The notes: generated from the sequence alone by a model not told the origin. A DNA stretch of 64,000 nucleotides from Asanoa siamensis (GCF_016862555.1 NZ_BONE01000044.1:1-64000), one strand, 5' to 3'; shown: positions 34,650 to 44,210, counted from the first letter of the stretch. Numbers and translations are program-made.

Positions 34650-36329
34650 GTGATGGGTAAGCACGCGGCCCGCCGTGGGGTCGCCCGGCCGGCCGTGTTC
34701 GCCTTCCTCCTGCTCGGCCTGCCCGCTCTGGTCGCGGCCGGCATCGTGGTGGTCCGCGGCGACGGCTGGTCGGCGCTGGCTCCCGGCCGCGCGGCCTGCG
34801 GCCAGAAGATCAAGGTGGTGGCCGCCTCGTCGTTCGCCCCGGTGCTCGCGGCCCTGGCGCCCGACCTCGCCAAGGCCGACGAGTGCGTCCGGATGGACAT
34901 CGTGGTGGCCGACGGCCGCGCCGCGCCCGACACGGTCCGGCAGACGAGCGCCGACCTGTGGATCCCCGACGACACCTCGTGGGTCGGCACCGCGCCCGAT
35001 CTCGACCTGGCGCGGCTCGGCCCCGAGAACACGATCGGCGTGGGCGGCGCCGGCACCGTGGTCGCCGACAGCCCCATCTACATGGTCACCGACGCGCCGA
35101 CGGCGACGAAGCTGCGCGCCGCCGGCGACTCCTGGCTCGCCCTGGCCAATCTCCTGGACACCGATCCGGGGGTACGGCTGGCCGTGCGCGAGCCCGGCAC
35201 CTCCGGCGACGGCATGGTCGGCGCGGGCTCGATGGCCGAGACGATCTGGGAGGGCCAGGGCATGGACGCCTCGGCCCAGGTGCTGTCCCGGGCGTACACC
35301 AAGACCCGCACCGTGCGCGGCGGTGCGCTCGCGCTGCCGGAGAAGCCCGGCGAGGTCGGCCTGGTCGCCGAGTACGCCCTGGTGCCGCAGCTGAGCAAGC
35401 TCGGCCCGGACGGCGCGGTGCTGGCGGGCACGGACTGGCGGGTGTCGCTGCGCTACACCTGGTTCCCGACCAATGCCGCGCTGGCCGACGAGGGCCGGGC
35501 CGCGGCGCTGGGCCGGCTGCTCGACGCGCTGGCCACGCAGGACGGTTCGGCCGCGATCGCCGCCGCCGGCCTGCGCACCCCCCGCTCCGACGAGCCCGAC
35601 GAGCCGCCGCCGGGCGCCGAGCAACTGCCGGCGCTGGCCGGCAAGCAGATGCCGTACCTCGGCGCGCACCACGTCGACCACGTGCTGGCCACCTGGTACG
35701 CCGAGGATCGGCAGACCGACCTGCTCGTCGTGGTCGACGTGTCGGGCTCGATGGACGACCCGGCGCCGGGCTCCGACCAGTCGCTGATCCGGCTCGTCGC
35801 CGAAGGCTGCGCGCAACTGGAGAACCTGCTGCCCGACGACAGCCGGCTGGGCGTCTGGGAGTTCGGCGCGCAGCTCGACCCGCCGCGCGACCACCGCGAG
35901 CTGCTGCCGGCGGAGTCGCTGACGGCGTCGCATCGCAAGGCCACGGCCGAGGTGTGCGACGGGCTCAAGACCCATTCCAACGGCACGAAGTTGTACGAGA
36001 CGATCCTCGCCGCCTACAAGAGCGCGCAGGACAACGCCCGCAAGGACGTACCCAACCGGGTGTTGATCTTCACCGACGGCCGCAACCAGGACGCCGGCTC
36101 GAAGCTCACCCTGCCGGGCCTGACCGCGCAGCTCGCGGCGCTTGCCGACGAGGAGCGGCCGGTGAGCCTGAGCGTCGTCGTGTTCGGTGACGCCGAGGCG
36201 ACCAAGGGCTCGTCGGCGGAGCTCGAGAAGGCGCTGGAGCCGGCGCAGGGGTACGTCGACACGCTGGCGACGGCCAGCGAGGTGTCGGCGGTGTTCATCC
36301 ACGTCGCGGCGGGCGGCCTGCACGGCTGA
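34650..36329 (+). CDS. Substrate-binding/VWA-domain membrane protein
   Basis: About 559 aa. A basic N-terminus and one hydrophobic helix (about 11-35) anchor the protein. An extracellular solute-binding-like domain (ABC-type, about 45-330: AASSFAPVLAALAP, GTSGDGMVGAGSMAE) follows. A VWA domain at about 350-545 has a complete MIDAS: DVSGSMD, T in the middle and FTDGRNQD. GTG 34650 has GAGGGGGGA 9 nt upstream; ATG 34653 is the alternative. The fusion suggests a ligand-sensing adhesion or protein-binding role. Confidence 0.82.
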   Translation: MMGKHAARRGVARPAVFAFLLLGLPALVAAGIVVVRGDGWSALAPGRAACGQKIKVVAASSFAPVLAALAPDLAKADECVRMDIVVADGRAAPDTVRQTSADLWIPDDTSWVGTAPDLDLARLGPENTIGVGGAGTVVADSPIYMVTDAPTATKLRAAGDSWLALANLLDTDPGVRLAVREPGTSGDGMVGAGSMAETIWEGQGMDASAQVLSRAYTKTRTVRGGALALPEKPGEVGLVAEYALVPQLSKLGPDGAVLAGTDWRVSLRYTWFPTNAALADEGRAAALGRLLDALATQDGSAAIAAAGLRTPRSDEPDEPPPGAEQLPALAGKQMPYLGAHHVDHVLATWYAEDRQTDLLVVVDVSGSMDDPAPGSDQSLIRLVAEGCAQLENLLPDDSRLGVWEFGAQLDPPRDHRELLPAESLTASHRKATAEVCDGLKTHSNGTKLYETILAAYKSAQDNARKDVPNRVLIFTDGRNQDAGSKLTLPGLTAQLAALADEERPVSLSVVVFGDAEATKGSSAELEKALEPAQGYVDTLATASEVSAVFIHVAAGGLHG

Positions 36330-36368
36330 TCCTCTCGGGGTCCGGGGCCGAAATTTTCCGTTCTGGCT

Positions 36369-36386
36369 GAGAGCGCTCTCTTGACA
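36369..36386 (+). promoter_or_regulatory. LacI/CebR-like operator next to a -35 box
   Basis: Perfect 12-bp palindrome GAGAGCGCTCTC (36369-36380) directly followed by TTGACA (36381-36386). The palindrome matches the GAGCGCTC core of actinobacterial CebR/LacI-type operators that control glucan-degrading enzymes, and the gene downstream is a secreted glucanase. A -10 box is not convincing. Confidence 0.55.
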
Positions 36387-36459
36387 CGACGTTCGTCTAT
36401 CTGACAGGTTTCCAGATAGTTACGTCCGTCTCTATCTCATGCCTGAAGAGGTGATCGTC

Positions 36460-37704
36460 GTGCGCCGTCCCCGCACTTTGATCGCAGCCGCGGCGAGCGC
36501 CATGCTGGTGGCCACCGCGCTGACCATCCCGCTGGCCGCCAGCCCGGCCAGCGCGGCACCACCACCCGGGCCACTGGTCTGGTCCGACGAGTTCAACGGG
36601 CCCGCCGGCAGTGCCGTCGACCAGTCGAAGTGGCGCTTCGACATCGGCGGCAGCGGCTGGGGCAACAACGAGCAGCAGTACTACACCAACAGCACCCGCA
36701 ACGCCTCGATGGACGGCGCCGGCAACCTGGTCATCACCGCGCGCCGCGAGAACCCGGCCAACTACCAGTGCCACTACGGCACCTGCCAGTACACGTCGGC
36801 CCGGCTGCTGACCGCGGCCACCTTCAGCCGCACGTACGGGCGGTTCGAGGCCCGGTTGAAGGTGCCGCGCGGGCAGGGCATCTGGCCGGCGTTCTGGATG
36901 CTCGGCGCCCCGGTCAACTGGCCGACCAGCGGCGAGATCGACATCATGGAGAACATCGGCCGCGAGCCGAACATCGTGCACGGCACGATCCACGGCCCCG
37001 GCTACTCGGGTGGCGAGGGCATCGGCGCCGCCTACACGATCGGCGGGGCGTTCGCGGACGCGTTCCACACCTTCGCCGTCGACTGGTCGCCCAACCTGAT
37101 CATCTGGTACGTGGACGGCAACGAGTACCAGCGCCGTACACCTGCCGATCTTGGTGGTGACCGCTGGGTCTTCGACCACAACTTCTTCATGATCATGAAC
37201 GTGGCGGTCGGTGGCTACTGGCCCGGCTATCCGGACGGCTCGACCACCTTCCCGCAGTCGATGACCGTCGACTACGTGCGGGCGTACGCGCCGCCGGGTG
37301 GCACCAACCCGCCGCCGCCGACCGGTGGCAACCGGATCACGGGCGTCGGCGGCAAGTGCGTCGACGTCTCGGGCGCCAACCCGGCCAACGGCACCGCGGT
37401 GCAGCTCTGGGACTGCAACGGCACGGGTGCGCAACAGTGGACCTGGGCCGCCGACGGTTCGGTCCGCGCGCTGGGCAAGTGCCTCGACGTGCCGTCGGGT
37501 TCGACGGCCAACGGCGCGAAGCTGCAGCTCTGGGACTGCAACGGCAGCGGGGCGCAACGCTGGACCTTCACAGGCGCCAACGACATCGTCAACCCGCAGT
37601 CCAACAAGTGCATGGACGCCACGGGCAACAGTTCGGCCAACGGCACCAGGTTGCAGATCTGGGACTGCACCGGCGGTGCCAACCAGAAGTGGTCGCGCAG
37701 CTGA
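36460..37704 (+). CDS. Secreted GH16 beta-glucanase with ricin-type lectin
   Basis: About 414 aa. Signal peptide of about 32 aa ending SPASA, then a GH16 catalytic domain with the diagnostic EIDIMEN (nucleophile and acid/base Glu), after GRFEARLKVPRGQGIWPAFWM. A Pro/Gly linker leads to a C-terminal beta-trefoil lectin with three QxW repeats (AQQWTW, AQRWTF, NQKWSR). Expected action: hydrolysis of beta-1,3 or beta-1,3-1,4 glucans outside the cell. GTG 36460 is preferred over ATG 36439 because GAAGAGG lies 7-8 nt upstream of it and a normal signal peptide follows. Confidence 0.92.
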   Translation: MRRPRTLIAAAASAMLVATALTIPLAASPASAAPPPGPLVWSDEFNGPAGSAVDQSKWRFDIGGSGWGNNEQQYYTNSTRNASMDGAGNLVITARRENPANYQCHYGTCQYTSARLLTAATFSRTYGRFEARLKVPRGQGIWPAFWMLGAPVNWPTSGEIDIMENIGREPNIVHGTIHGPGYSGGEGIGAAYTIGGAFADAFHTFAVDWSPNLIIWYVDGNEYQRRTPADLGGDRWVFDHNFFMIMNVAVGGYWPGYPDGSTTFPQSMTVDYVRAYAPPGGTNPPPPTGGNRITGVGGKCVDVSGANPANGTAVQLWDCNGTGAQQWTWAADGSVRALGKCLDVPSGSTANGAKLQLWDCNGSGAQRWTFTGANDIVNPQSNKCMDATGNSSANGTRLQIWDCTGGANQKWSRS

Positions 37705-37729
37705 TCGCTGCCCGCCCGACCGCTTCGGA

Positions 37730-37766
37730 CGAAGGGGCCCATTTCCGTCCTGGGTGGGCCCCTTCG
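37730..37766 (+). terminator. Terminator after GH16 gene
   Basis: 12-bp arms CGAAGGGGCCCA / TGGGCCCCTTCG around a 13-nt loop, 25 nt past the stop and followed by TTCTG. Confidence 0.8.
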
Positions 37767-37806
37767 TTCTGCGGTGTTACACATGGCGGAGCGAGAGGAG
37801 TCCACC

Positions 37807-38478
<672 letters not shown>

Positions 38479-38526
38479 GCGCGAAAACTACGAGCGTGTC
38501 GACGGGCCGGCCCGCAGGATTGTCCG

Positions 38527-38910
38527 ATGAACCGTACTGATGCGTTGGCTCGCCTGCATGACGCGGCGGCGATGTGGAGTGCCGGCTTCGACGGCCCGGA
38601 ACCCGTCGTCCTCGCCGCCTGCGATGTCCTGGTGAGCGGCGACGACGGGCGGGCACTCTCGATGCTGGCCGCGTTGCCTCTCCGTACGCTCGATGATCGC
38701 GACGTCGAAGATCTGCTCGAGCAAGCGTTGGCTGAAGTCGGCCTGCCCTGCTTCGTGCCGCACAGCCGGGAGGCCGAGCAGGCGCGGCGCATCACGAACT
38801 ACGAGGTCAAAGCAGCTTCGAAGAACCCGAAGGGCGTGCCCGGCTCAGTCCCACCAGAAGCGCCAGAGGGGGCGGTGCATGATGGTCGCGGCGTAGTGCA
38901 GGAAATCTGA
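38527..38910 (+). CDS. Hypothetical protein, convergent-overlapping
   Basis: 127 aa. The first ~90 residues look like a real soluble helical protein (MNRTDALARLHDAAAMWSAGFDGPEPVVLAACDVLVSG, LRTLDDRDVEDLLEQALAEVGLP). The last ~22 residues overlap the 3' end of the convergent DUF4253 gene by 66 bp and have little character. The true C-terminus may have been altered by a shift or the tail may be unused. No family recognised. Confidence 0.5.
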   Translation: MNRTDALARLHDAAAMWSAGFDGPEPVVLAACDVLVSGDDGRALSMLAALPLRTLDDRDVEDLLEQALAEVGLPCFVPHSREAEQARRITNYEVKAASKNPKGVPGSVPPEAPEGAVHDGRGVVQEI

Positions 38911-39735
38911 GGGCTGGTCGGAGCGTTCTTCCGGCGGTTCGACCTCGGGGCAGAAGGCGAAGTGCTCCACCGCGACGCGCGCCGCGTGGTCGAGGGTGGT
39001 CGGGGGTGCGGCCACGCTCACCCAGAGGGTGCCCGAACCGACACCGAGCACGCGGGCGCCGAAGCGGTCCTCCCAGGTGCGGAGCACCGCCGAGAGCGCT
39101 CCGGGTGAATACGGCTCGTAGTCGGTCGCCGTCCAACCCGCGAGGCCGATCGCGTCGGCGCTGCGCGTGGCCGGGACCAGGGCGATTCCCGCCGGTTCCC
39201 GCGCCACCCGTTCTTCGGCGATCTGGTCGGCCAGCACGTCCGGGTCGACCCGCGTCCTGCCGGGCGACGCCGGGCCGGGCCAGGCGGCGGTTCCCAGGAC
39301 GCGGCGGTCGACCTTGGTCAGGCGTACGCCGCTGCTCGCCCACCATCCCGCCATCAGTGCCATGGGATCGAGCCGCGCCAGCGATGACTCGTCCTCCGCG
39401 TACCAGCCGAACCCGCCGGCTCCACGGAACACCAGCAACGGCCACAGCCCGGAGCGATGATGCTCGGCCCGCAGGTGGCTCCAGAGCCCGGCGGAGACCG
39501 GCCCGTCGGTGAGCCAACAGACCGGCGGGTGCGGCAGGCCGTCGTACATGGTCGCCGGCTTGGCCGCGTATGTCGGCCATTCCCGGCTCGCCCAGCGCTC
39601 CTCCGCGACCGGGCGCCGAGGCATCGCCGCGACCACGACGTGCCCCGGGGGCAGCGTGACGGCAGGCCGCCAGCCTCGAGCCCGCTCGGGCAACAACGAA
39701 GCCAGGTCCGCGCCCACGGACCGCAGCCTACGCAT
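38845..39735 (-). CDS. DUF4253 domain-containing protein
   Basis: 296 aa. DUF4253-type blocks PLLVFRGAGGFGWYAEDESSLARLDPMALMAGWW and later VATRSADAIGLAGWTATDY, with the C-terminal AVEHFAFCPEVEPP...LHYAATIMHRPLWRFWWD. Function unknown. Start ATG 39735 (MRRLRSVGADLASLLPERARG); the frame extends further but is unlikely to be coding. It overlaps the tail of the convergent hypothetical gene. Confidence 0.75.
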   Translation of the reverse strand: MRRLRSVGADLASLLPERARGWRPAVTLPPGHVVVAAMPRRPVAEERWASREWPTYAAKPATMYDGLPHPPVCWLTDGPVSAGLWSHLRAEHHRSGLWPLLVFRGAGGFGWYAEDESSLARLDPMALMAGWWASSGVRLTKVDRRVLGTAAWPGPASPGRTRVDPDVLADQIAEERVAREPAGIALVPATRSADAIGLAGWTATDYEPYSPGALSAVLRTWEDRFGARVLGVGSGTLWVSVAAPPTTLDHAARVAVEHFAFCPEVEPPEERSDQPSDFLHYAATIMHRPLWRFWWD

Positions 39736-39850
39736 GTCAATCTTCCGCGCAGTTCGGCGCGCACGCGCCAACGGGTCTGGGCGAGGGCTGTCACACTCCG
39801 CGGCGGAGGTGTGACGGATGTCGAATAAGGCTGGCGTTCTCCGCCCCTTC

Positions 39851-39870
39851 GTCCGTACGATTGTCCGTAC
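39851..39870 (+). promoter_or_regulatory. Direct-repeat operator candidate of TA pair
   Basis: GTCCGTAC occurs at 39851-39858 and 39863-39870, a 12-bp period, just upstream of the antitoxin gene. Short spaced repeats are typical of ribbon-helix-helix autoregulation. Confidence 0.45.
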
Positions 39871-39889
39871 AGCGACGGAGGGACGACAG

Positions 39890-40171
39890 ATGGCGACTGC
39901 AGCGTCAGCGCGGTTCGAGTTCCGGCTACGTCCCGAGGTCAAGAGCCGGATCGAGCGCGCCGCCGAGTTGGTCAACGAGACCACGTCAGACTTCGCGCGG
40001 ACTGCGACCGAGGAACGGGCCGAGCGTGTGCTCCACGAGCACGAGTCGGCGACGGTCGTGCCCGCCGACTTCTTCGACGAGTTGCTGCGCGCGCTCGACG
40101 CGCCCGCCCGACCCAACCCCGCGCTGCAGGCCGCCGCCCGGCGGGCGCGCTCCGCTGTGGAGGGACGCTGA
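39890..40171 (+). CDS. DUF1778/TacA-type antitoxin
   Basis: 93 aa. N-terminal ribbon-helix-helix (AARFEFRLRPEVKSRIERAAELVNETTSDFARTATEERAERVL) and a C-terminal toxin-neutralising tail (VVPADFFDELLRALDAP). The family pairs with GNAT toxins, as it does here. ATG 39890 has GGAGGG 7 nt upstream. The stop lies 1 nt before the toxin's GTG, so both are translated from one transcript. It should repress its own promoter through the direct repeat upstream. Confidence 0.87.
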   Translation: MATAASARFEFRLRPEVKSRIERAAELVNETTSDFARTATEERAERVLHEHESATVVPADFFDELLRALDAPARPNPALQAAARRARSAVEGR

Positions 40172-40172
40172 C

Positions 40173-40664
40173 GTGCCCTTCGCGGGAGAACCGCTGCATG
40201 ACCGACACGATCGCGATCGCTTCGAGAGCGGCAAGCCCGAGCTGGACGGCTGGCTTCGCGCGCACGCCCTGACCGTCGAGGCCCGCCGCACGGGGCGCAC
40301 CTTCGTCTGGCACGACAACGGCCGCGTGGTGGGCTACTACACCCTCGCGGCCCACCTGATCGTGCGCGAAGGCCTGCCGCGCTCGATCGGGCGCGGCAAC
40401 CCGACGCAGATCCCCGCGGTGCTGCTCGCCCGGCTGGCGCTCGACAAGTCGCTCCAGGGGCAGGGCCTGGGCGGCGCGCTGCTGGCCGACTCGCTCGCCC
40501 GGGTCGTGGCCGCCACCAGGACGGTCGCCGCCCGCTACGTCGTCGTCGACGCGATCGATCGCGCCGCCCAGTCGTTCTACGCCCACCACGGCTTCCGCGA
40601 GATCCCGTCCTCGCTTCGGCTGGTCCAGAAGATCACCGACATCGCCGCCGCGATCGGCGACTAG
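40173..40664 (+). CDS. GNAT toxin (TacT-like)
   Basis: 163 aa acetyltransferase of the TacT/AtaT class, which acetylates aminoacyl-tRNA and stops translation. Landmarks: FESGKPELDGWLRAHALTVEARRTGRTFVWHDNGRVVGYYTLAAH, LLARLALDKSLQGQGLGGALLADSLARVV and SFYAHHGFREIPSS. Length and order match the family. GTG 40173 is 1 nt after the antitoxin stop. The SDR gene ends immediately opposite. Substrate tRNA is unknown. Confidence 0.85.
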   Translation: MPFAGEPLHDRHDRDRFESGKPELDGWLRAHALTVEARRTGRTFVWHDNGRVVGYYTLAAHLIVREGLPRSIGRGNPTQIPAVLLARLALDKSLQGQGLGGALLADSLARVVAATRTVAARYVVVDAIDRAAQSFYAHHGFREIPSSLRLVQKITDIAAAIGD

Positions 40665-41519
40665 TCAGGATCGCCAGGTGAATTCGGGTTCGTAGCCCAG
40701 GACCCGTCGGGCTTTTTCGATCGACAGGAACGTGCCGTGGTCGCCCACGTCGTGGGTCAGCGGGATGTTCGGGAAGACCTCCGCCGCCAGGTCGGCGGAC
40801 TTCTGCGGCATCACCGTGTCCGCGTTGGCGATGATGAAGATGTCCATGCCCGTCGCGTCCAGTTCCAGGGACAGCCGCACCGCCTGGGCGCCGTCGCGGG
40901 CGTCGATGTAGGACCAGGCGTTCCAGCTTCGTAGGCGCGGGTCCGCCGCGTACGACGGGAACGCCGCGTAGTCCGCCGGCTCCATCACGTTCGAGAAGCG
41001 CAGCCCGATTATCTTCATCGCCGGATTCAAGCGGCAGAACTGTTCCGCCATCTTCTCTTCCAGATGCTTCGCCAGCGCGTACGACGACTGCGGGCGCGCC
41101 GGATACTCCTCGTCCACCGGCAGGTACGGCGGCGGGCACTCGAGGAACGGCAGGCCCAGCAGTGTCTCGCTGCTCGCCCACACCACGTTCGTGATCCCCG
41201 CGGCCCGGGCCGCCGCGAAGACGTGGTGGGTCGCCGTGATGTTGTGCGTGAACGTCGCCGCGTTTCCGGTCAGGCCGGGAGCCGGGATGGCGGCCAGGTG
41301 GACCACCGCGTCGACCGACGAGTAGCGGTCCTCGATCCCCGACAGCGCCTCGACGACCTGCCCATAGTCACCCAGGTCGATGCGGGTGAAACCCGCCACC
41401 GGGTCCGGCGACGGCACCCGGTCGACATTGTGAACCTCGTACCCGTGTGAAAGCAGATCTCGCACGACGGCGCGGCCCAGCTTGCCGCTGCCGCCCGTGA
41501 CGACGACGCGTGTTGTCAT
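40665..41519 (-). CDS. NAD-dependent epimerase/dehydratase (extended SDR)
   Basis: 284 aa. The Rossmann motif is VVVTGGSGKLGRAVVRDLL, DAVVHLAAIPAPG is the NNAG-like segment, and YALAKHLEEKMAEQF gives the catalytic Tyr-Lys pair (YxxxK). Extended SDR enzymes act on nucleotide sugars or related carbonyls; no substrate is suggested by neighbours. ATG 41519 starts it. The stop abuts the convergent TacT gene with no gap. Confidence 0.85.
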   Translation of the reverse strand: MTTRVVVTGGSGKLGRAVVRDLLSHGYEVHNVDRVPSPDPVAGFTRIDLGDYGQVVEALSGIEDRYSSVDAVVHLAAIPAPGLTGNAATFTHNITATHHVFAAARAAGITNVVWASSETLLGLPFLECPPPYLPVDEEYPARPQSSYALAKHLEEKMAEQFCRLNPAMKIIGLRFSNVMEPADYAAFPSYAADPRLRSWNAWSYIDARDGAQAVRLSLELDATGMDIFIIANADTVMPQKSADLAAEVFPNIPLTHDVGDHGTFLSIEKARRVLGYEPEFTWRS

Positions 41520-41611
41520 TCCGCAGAAACTACAGCGCCGAAAAGCCGGCGCACCATGGCGGGAAAACGGCAAAGCGGGCACCTCGCCCAGCGCACCGGA
41601 AGCAAAGGCGA

Positions 41612-41628
41612 CTAGCCTCCATCAGATG
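41612..41628 (+). promoter_or_regulatory. Possible -10 box, leaderless metB
   Basis: TAGCCT at 41613-41618 lies 7 nt before the ATG at 41626, again the leaderless geometry. Confidence 0.35.
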
Positions 41629-42768
41629 ACCTACGGTTTCGACACGCTCGCCATCCACGCCGGCCAGGATCCGGAGGCGCGCACCGGGTCGGTCGTCCCG
41701 CCGATCTTCCAGACCAGCACGTACGCCCAGGACGGGGTCGGCCAACCGCGGGAAGGCTACGAGTACAGCCGCTCCGGCAACCCCACCCGGGATGCCCTGC
41801 AGGAGTGCCTGCGCGCGCTGGAAGGCGGCCGTCGCGGCCTCGCGTTCGCGAGTGGGCTCGCCGCCGAGGACACGCTGCTGCGCACCGTCTGCCAGCCCGG
41901 CGACCACGTGGTCATCCCCGACGACGCGTACGGCGGCACGTTCCGGCTCTTCGCCAAGGTGGCGGAGCGCTGGGGGCTGACCTGGACGGCGGCGAGCATC
42001 CACCACCTCGACACGATGCGCGCGGCGATCCGGCCGGGGCAGACCAAGGTCATCTGGGTCGAGACACCGTCGAACCCGCTGCTCGGCGTCAACGACATCG
42101 CCGCGACCGCCGCGCTGGCGCGGGACGCACAAGCACTGCTGGTCGTCGACAACACGTTCGCCTCGCCCTACCTGCAGCAGCCGCTCAGCCTCGGCGCCGA
42201 CGTGGTGGTCCACTCGACGACCAAATACCTCGGCGGCCACTCCGACGTCGTCGGCGGCGCGCTGATCGTCAACGACGACGAGCTCGGTGAGCGGCTCGCG
42301 TACCACCAGAACGCGATGGGTTCCGTCAACGGGCCGTTCGACGCCTGGCTGACCATGCGGGGCATCCGGACCCTGGGCGTACGGATGGACCGGCACTGCG
42401 ACAACGCCGAGCGCGTGGTCGACTACCTACGCCACCACCAGGCGGTGTCCGAAGTGCTCTACCCGGGCCTGCCCACCCACCCGGGGCACGAGACCGCCGC
42501 GAAGCAGATGAAGCGGTTCGGCGGCATGGTCTCGTTCCGCGCCGCGGGCGGCGAGGACGCGGCGGTACGCATCTGCGAGCGCACGAAGCTGTTCATCCTG
42601 GCCGAGTCGCTCGGTGGGGTGGAATCGCTGATCGAGCACCCGGGCCGGATGACCCACGCCAGCGCCGCCGGTTCGCCGCTCGAGGTGCCCGGCGATCTGG
42701 TCCGCCTGTCTGTCGGCATCGAGACGGCCGACGATCTCCTGGCGGACCTGGAGCGCGCGCTCGGCTGA
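41626..42768 (+). CDS. metB: Cystathionine gamma-synthase/lyase
   Basis: 380 aa PLP enzyme joining O-acyl-homoserine and cysteine to cystathionine, or cleaving it. The PLP Lys is in VHSTTKYLGGHSDVVGG, YEYSRSGNPTRDALQE binds phosphate, and the C-terminal SLGGVESLIEHPGRMTHAS is the family tail. ATG 41626 (MTYGFDTLAIHAGQDPE) is the usual N-terminus. With cbs in the same window it could complete transsulfuration in either direction; sequence alone does not separate synthase from lyase. Confidence 0.88.
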   Translation: MTYGFDTLAIHAGQDPEARTGSVVPPIFQTSTYAQDGVGQPREGYEYSRSGNPTRDALQECLRALEGGRRGLAFASGLAAEDTLLRTVCQPGDHVVIPDDAYGGTFRLFAKVAERWGLTWTAASIHHLDTMRAAIRPGQTKVIWVETPSNPLLGVNDIAATAALARDAQALLVVDNTFASPYLQQPLSLGADVVVHSTTKYLGGHSDVVGGALIVNDDELGERLAYHQNAMGSVNGPFDAWLTMRGIRTLGVRMDRHCDNAERVVDYLRHHQAVSEVLYPGLPTHPGHETAAKQMKRFGGMVSFRAAGGEDAAVRICERTKLFILAESLGGVESLIEHPGRMTHASAAGSPLEVPGDLVRLSVGIETADDLLADLERALG

Positions 42769-42818
42769 CCTATTGAGACACTGGCGCGGTCAATGCGGCC
42801 CGATGGGGAGGGTGGCCC

Positions 42819-44210
42819 GTGCCAGAGAGTTGGGTTGGCGCCACCGCGCGCCAGATCGCCCGCGCCGTGCGGCGTGGTGACACCACCGCGACCCGGGTGG
42901 TCGCCGACCATCTCGACCACATCGCCGTCGCCGACCCGGTCGTGTCCGCGTTCCGGACCGTCCGGGCCGGCGCGGCGATCGTCGAGGCCGAGGAGGTCGA
43001 CGTCCTCGAGGACCTGTCGAGCCTCCCGCTGGCCGGCGTGCCGGTCGCGATCAAGGAGAACACGGCGATCGCCGGCGTGCCGATCTGGAACGGTTCCGCC
43101 GCCGCGCGTACGCCGGTGGCGGCCGAGGACCACGAGGTGGTCCGCCGGCTGCGTGGCGCCGGCGCGGTCGCGGTCGGCATCACCCGGATGCCGGAGCTCG
43201 CGCTGTTCGGCATGACCGACGACGAGACCGCCGTGACCCGCAACCCGTGGCGCACCGACCGCACGCCCGGTGGCTCGTCGGGCGGCGCCGCGGCCGCGGT
43301 CGCCAGCGGCATGGTGCCGGTCGCGCACGGCACCGACGGGCTCGGCTCGGTGCGCATCCCGGCCGCCTGCTGCGGCCTGATCGGGCTCAAGCCGGGCCGT
43401 GACGTCGTGCCCCGCGAGTTGGGTGCCGACGGGTGGTTCGGGCTGAGCGAGCACGGCGTGTTCGCGACCGCCGTGGCCGACGCGGCCCTGGTCTTCGCGG
43501 TGCTCGCCGGCCGCAACCCCGAGAAGCTGGTCGAGCCGGCCCGGCTGCGGTTCGCGGTGTCGACCCGCTCGCCGGTGGCCGGGGTCCGCGTCGACGGACC
43601 CAACCGCGACGCCGTCACCACCGCGTCGAAGCTGCTGGTCGACGCCGGGCACGACGTCGCCACCGTCGACCCGGCCTATCCGATGTCGCTCGGGCTCAAG
43701 GGCATGGCGCACTGGTTCGCCGCGGCCTCCAGCGACGCCGACTTCGACGCGCTCGACCGCGGCGCGCTGCAGCCCCGCAGCCGGCGGCACGCGGCGCTCG
43801 GCGACTGGGTCACCAGGCGCGGCTACGTCAAGGCGGCCGACCGTGAGGCGTGGCGGCAGCGGTCCATCGACTTCTTCACCGACCACCACGTCGACGTGCT
43901 GGTCACCCCCGCGCTGGCCGCGGCACCCCCGCCGGCCGACCGGTGGTCGACCCGGTCGTGGCGGGCCAACCTGCTGACGAGCCTGCGGTACGCCCCCTTC
44001 GCGGCGCCCTGGAACCTCGCCGGTCTGCCCGCCCTGGTCGTGCCGGTCGGCATGCGTCCCGAGGGCCTGCCGCTGGGCGTGCAGCTGGTCGGCCCGCCCG
44101 GCAGCGAGATGTCGCTGCTCGCGATCGCGGGGCAGTTCGAGGTGGCGGCGCCGTGGCCGCGCTACGCCCGCTCCTGGCCGCGCGTCGCCGACCCGGCCGG
44201 GACGGCCTGA
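42819..44210 (+). CDS. Amidase (amidase signature family)
   Basis: 463 aa Ser-cisSer-Lys hydrolase. The Lys is in GVPVAIKENTAIAG, the cis-Ser in TPGGSSGGAAAAVASG and the nucleophilic Ser in AHGTDGLGSVRIPAACCGLIGLKP, so all three catalytic residues are present (DGLGS in place of the common DTGGS). Amide substrate unknown; GatA is unlikely because no gatB/gatC is present and the length and C-terminus differ. GTG 42819 follows a GGGGAGGG tract. Confidence 0.87.
   Translation: MPESWVGATARQIARAVRRGDTTATRVVADHLDHIAVADPVVSAFRTVRAGAAIVEAEEVDVLEDLSSLPLAGVPVAIKENTAIAGVPIWNGSAAARTPVAAEDHEVVRRLRGAGAVAVGITRMPELALFGMTDDETAVTRNPWRTDRTPGGSSGGAAAAVASGMVPVAHGTDGLGSVRIPAACCGLIGLKPGRDVVPRELGADGWFGLSEHGVFATAVADAALVFAVLAGRNPEKLVEPARLRFAVSTRSPVAGVRVDGPNRDAVTTASKLLVDAGHDVATVDPAYPMSLGLKGMAHWFAAASSDADFDALDRGALQPRSRRHAALGDWVTRRGYVKAADREAWRQRSIDFFTDHHVDVLVTPALAAAPPPADRWSTRSWRANLLTSLRYAPFAAPWNLAGLPALVVPVGMRPEGLPLGVQLVGPPGSEMSLLAIAGQFEVAAPWPRYARSWPRVADPAGTA

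Noticed and set aside
34293-34650. In-frame upstream extension of the VWA gene
   Set aside because: The extension is not hydrophobic or conserved-looking and overlaps the structured element; a ribosome site precedes 34650.
41626-42768. Methionine gamma-lyase instead of MetB
   Set aside because: The sequence fits the cystathionine synthase/lyase group better; no lyase-specific Cys was found, although the exact reaction remains open.
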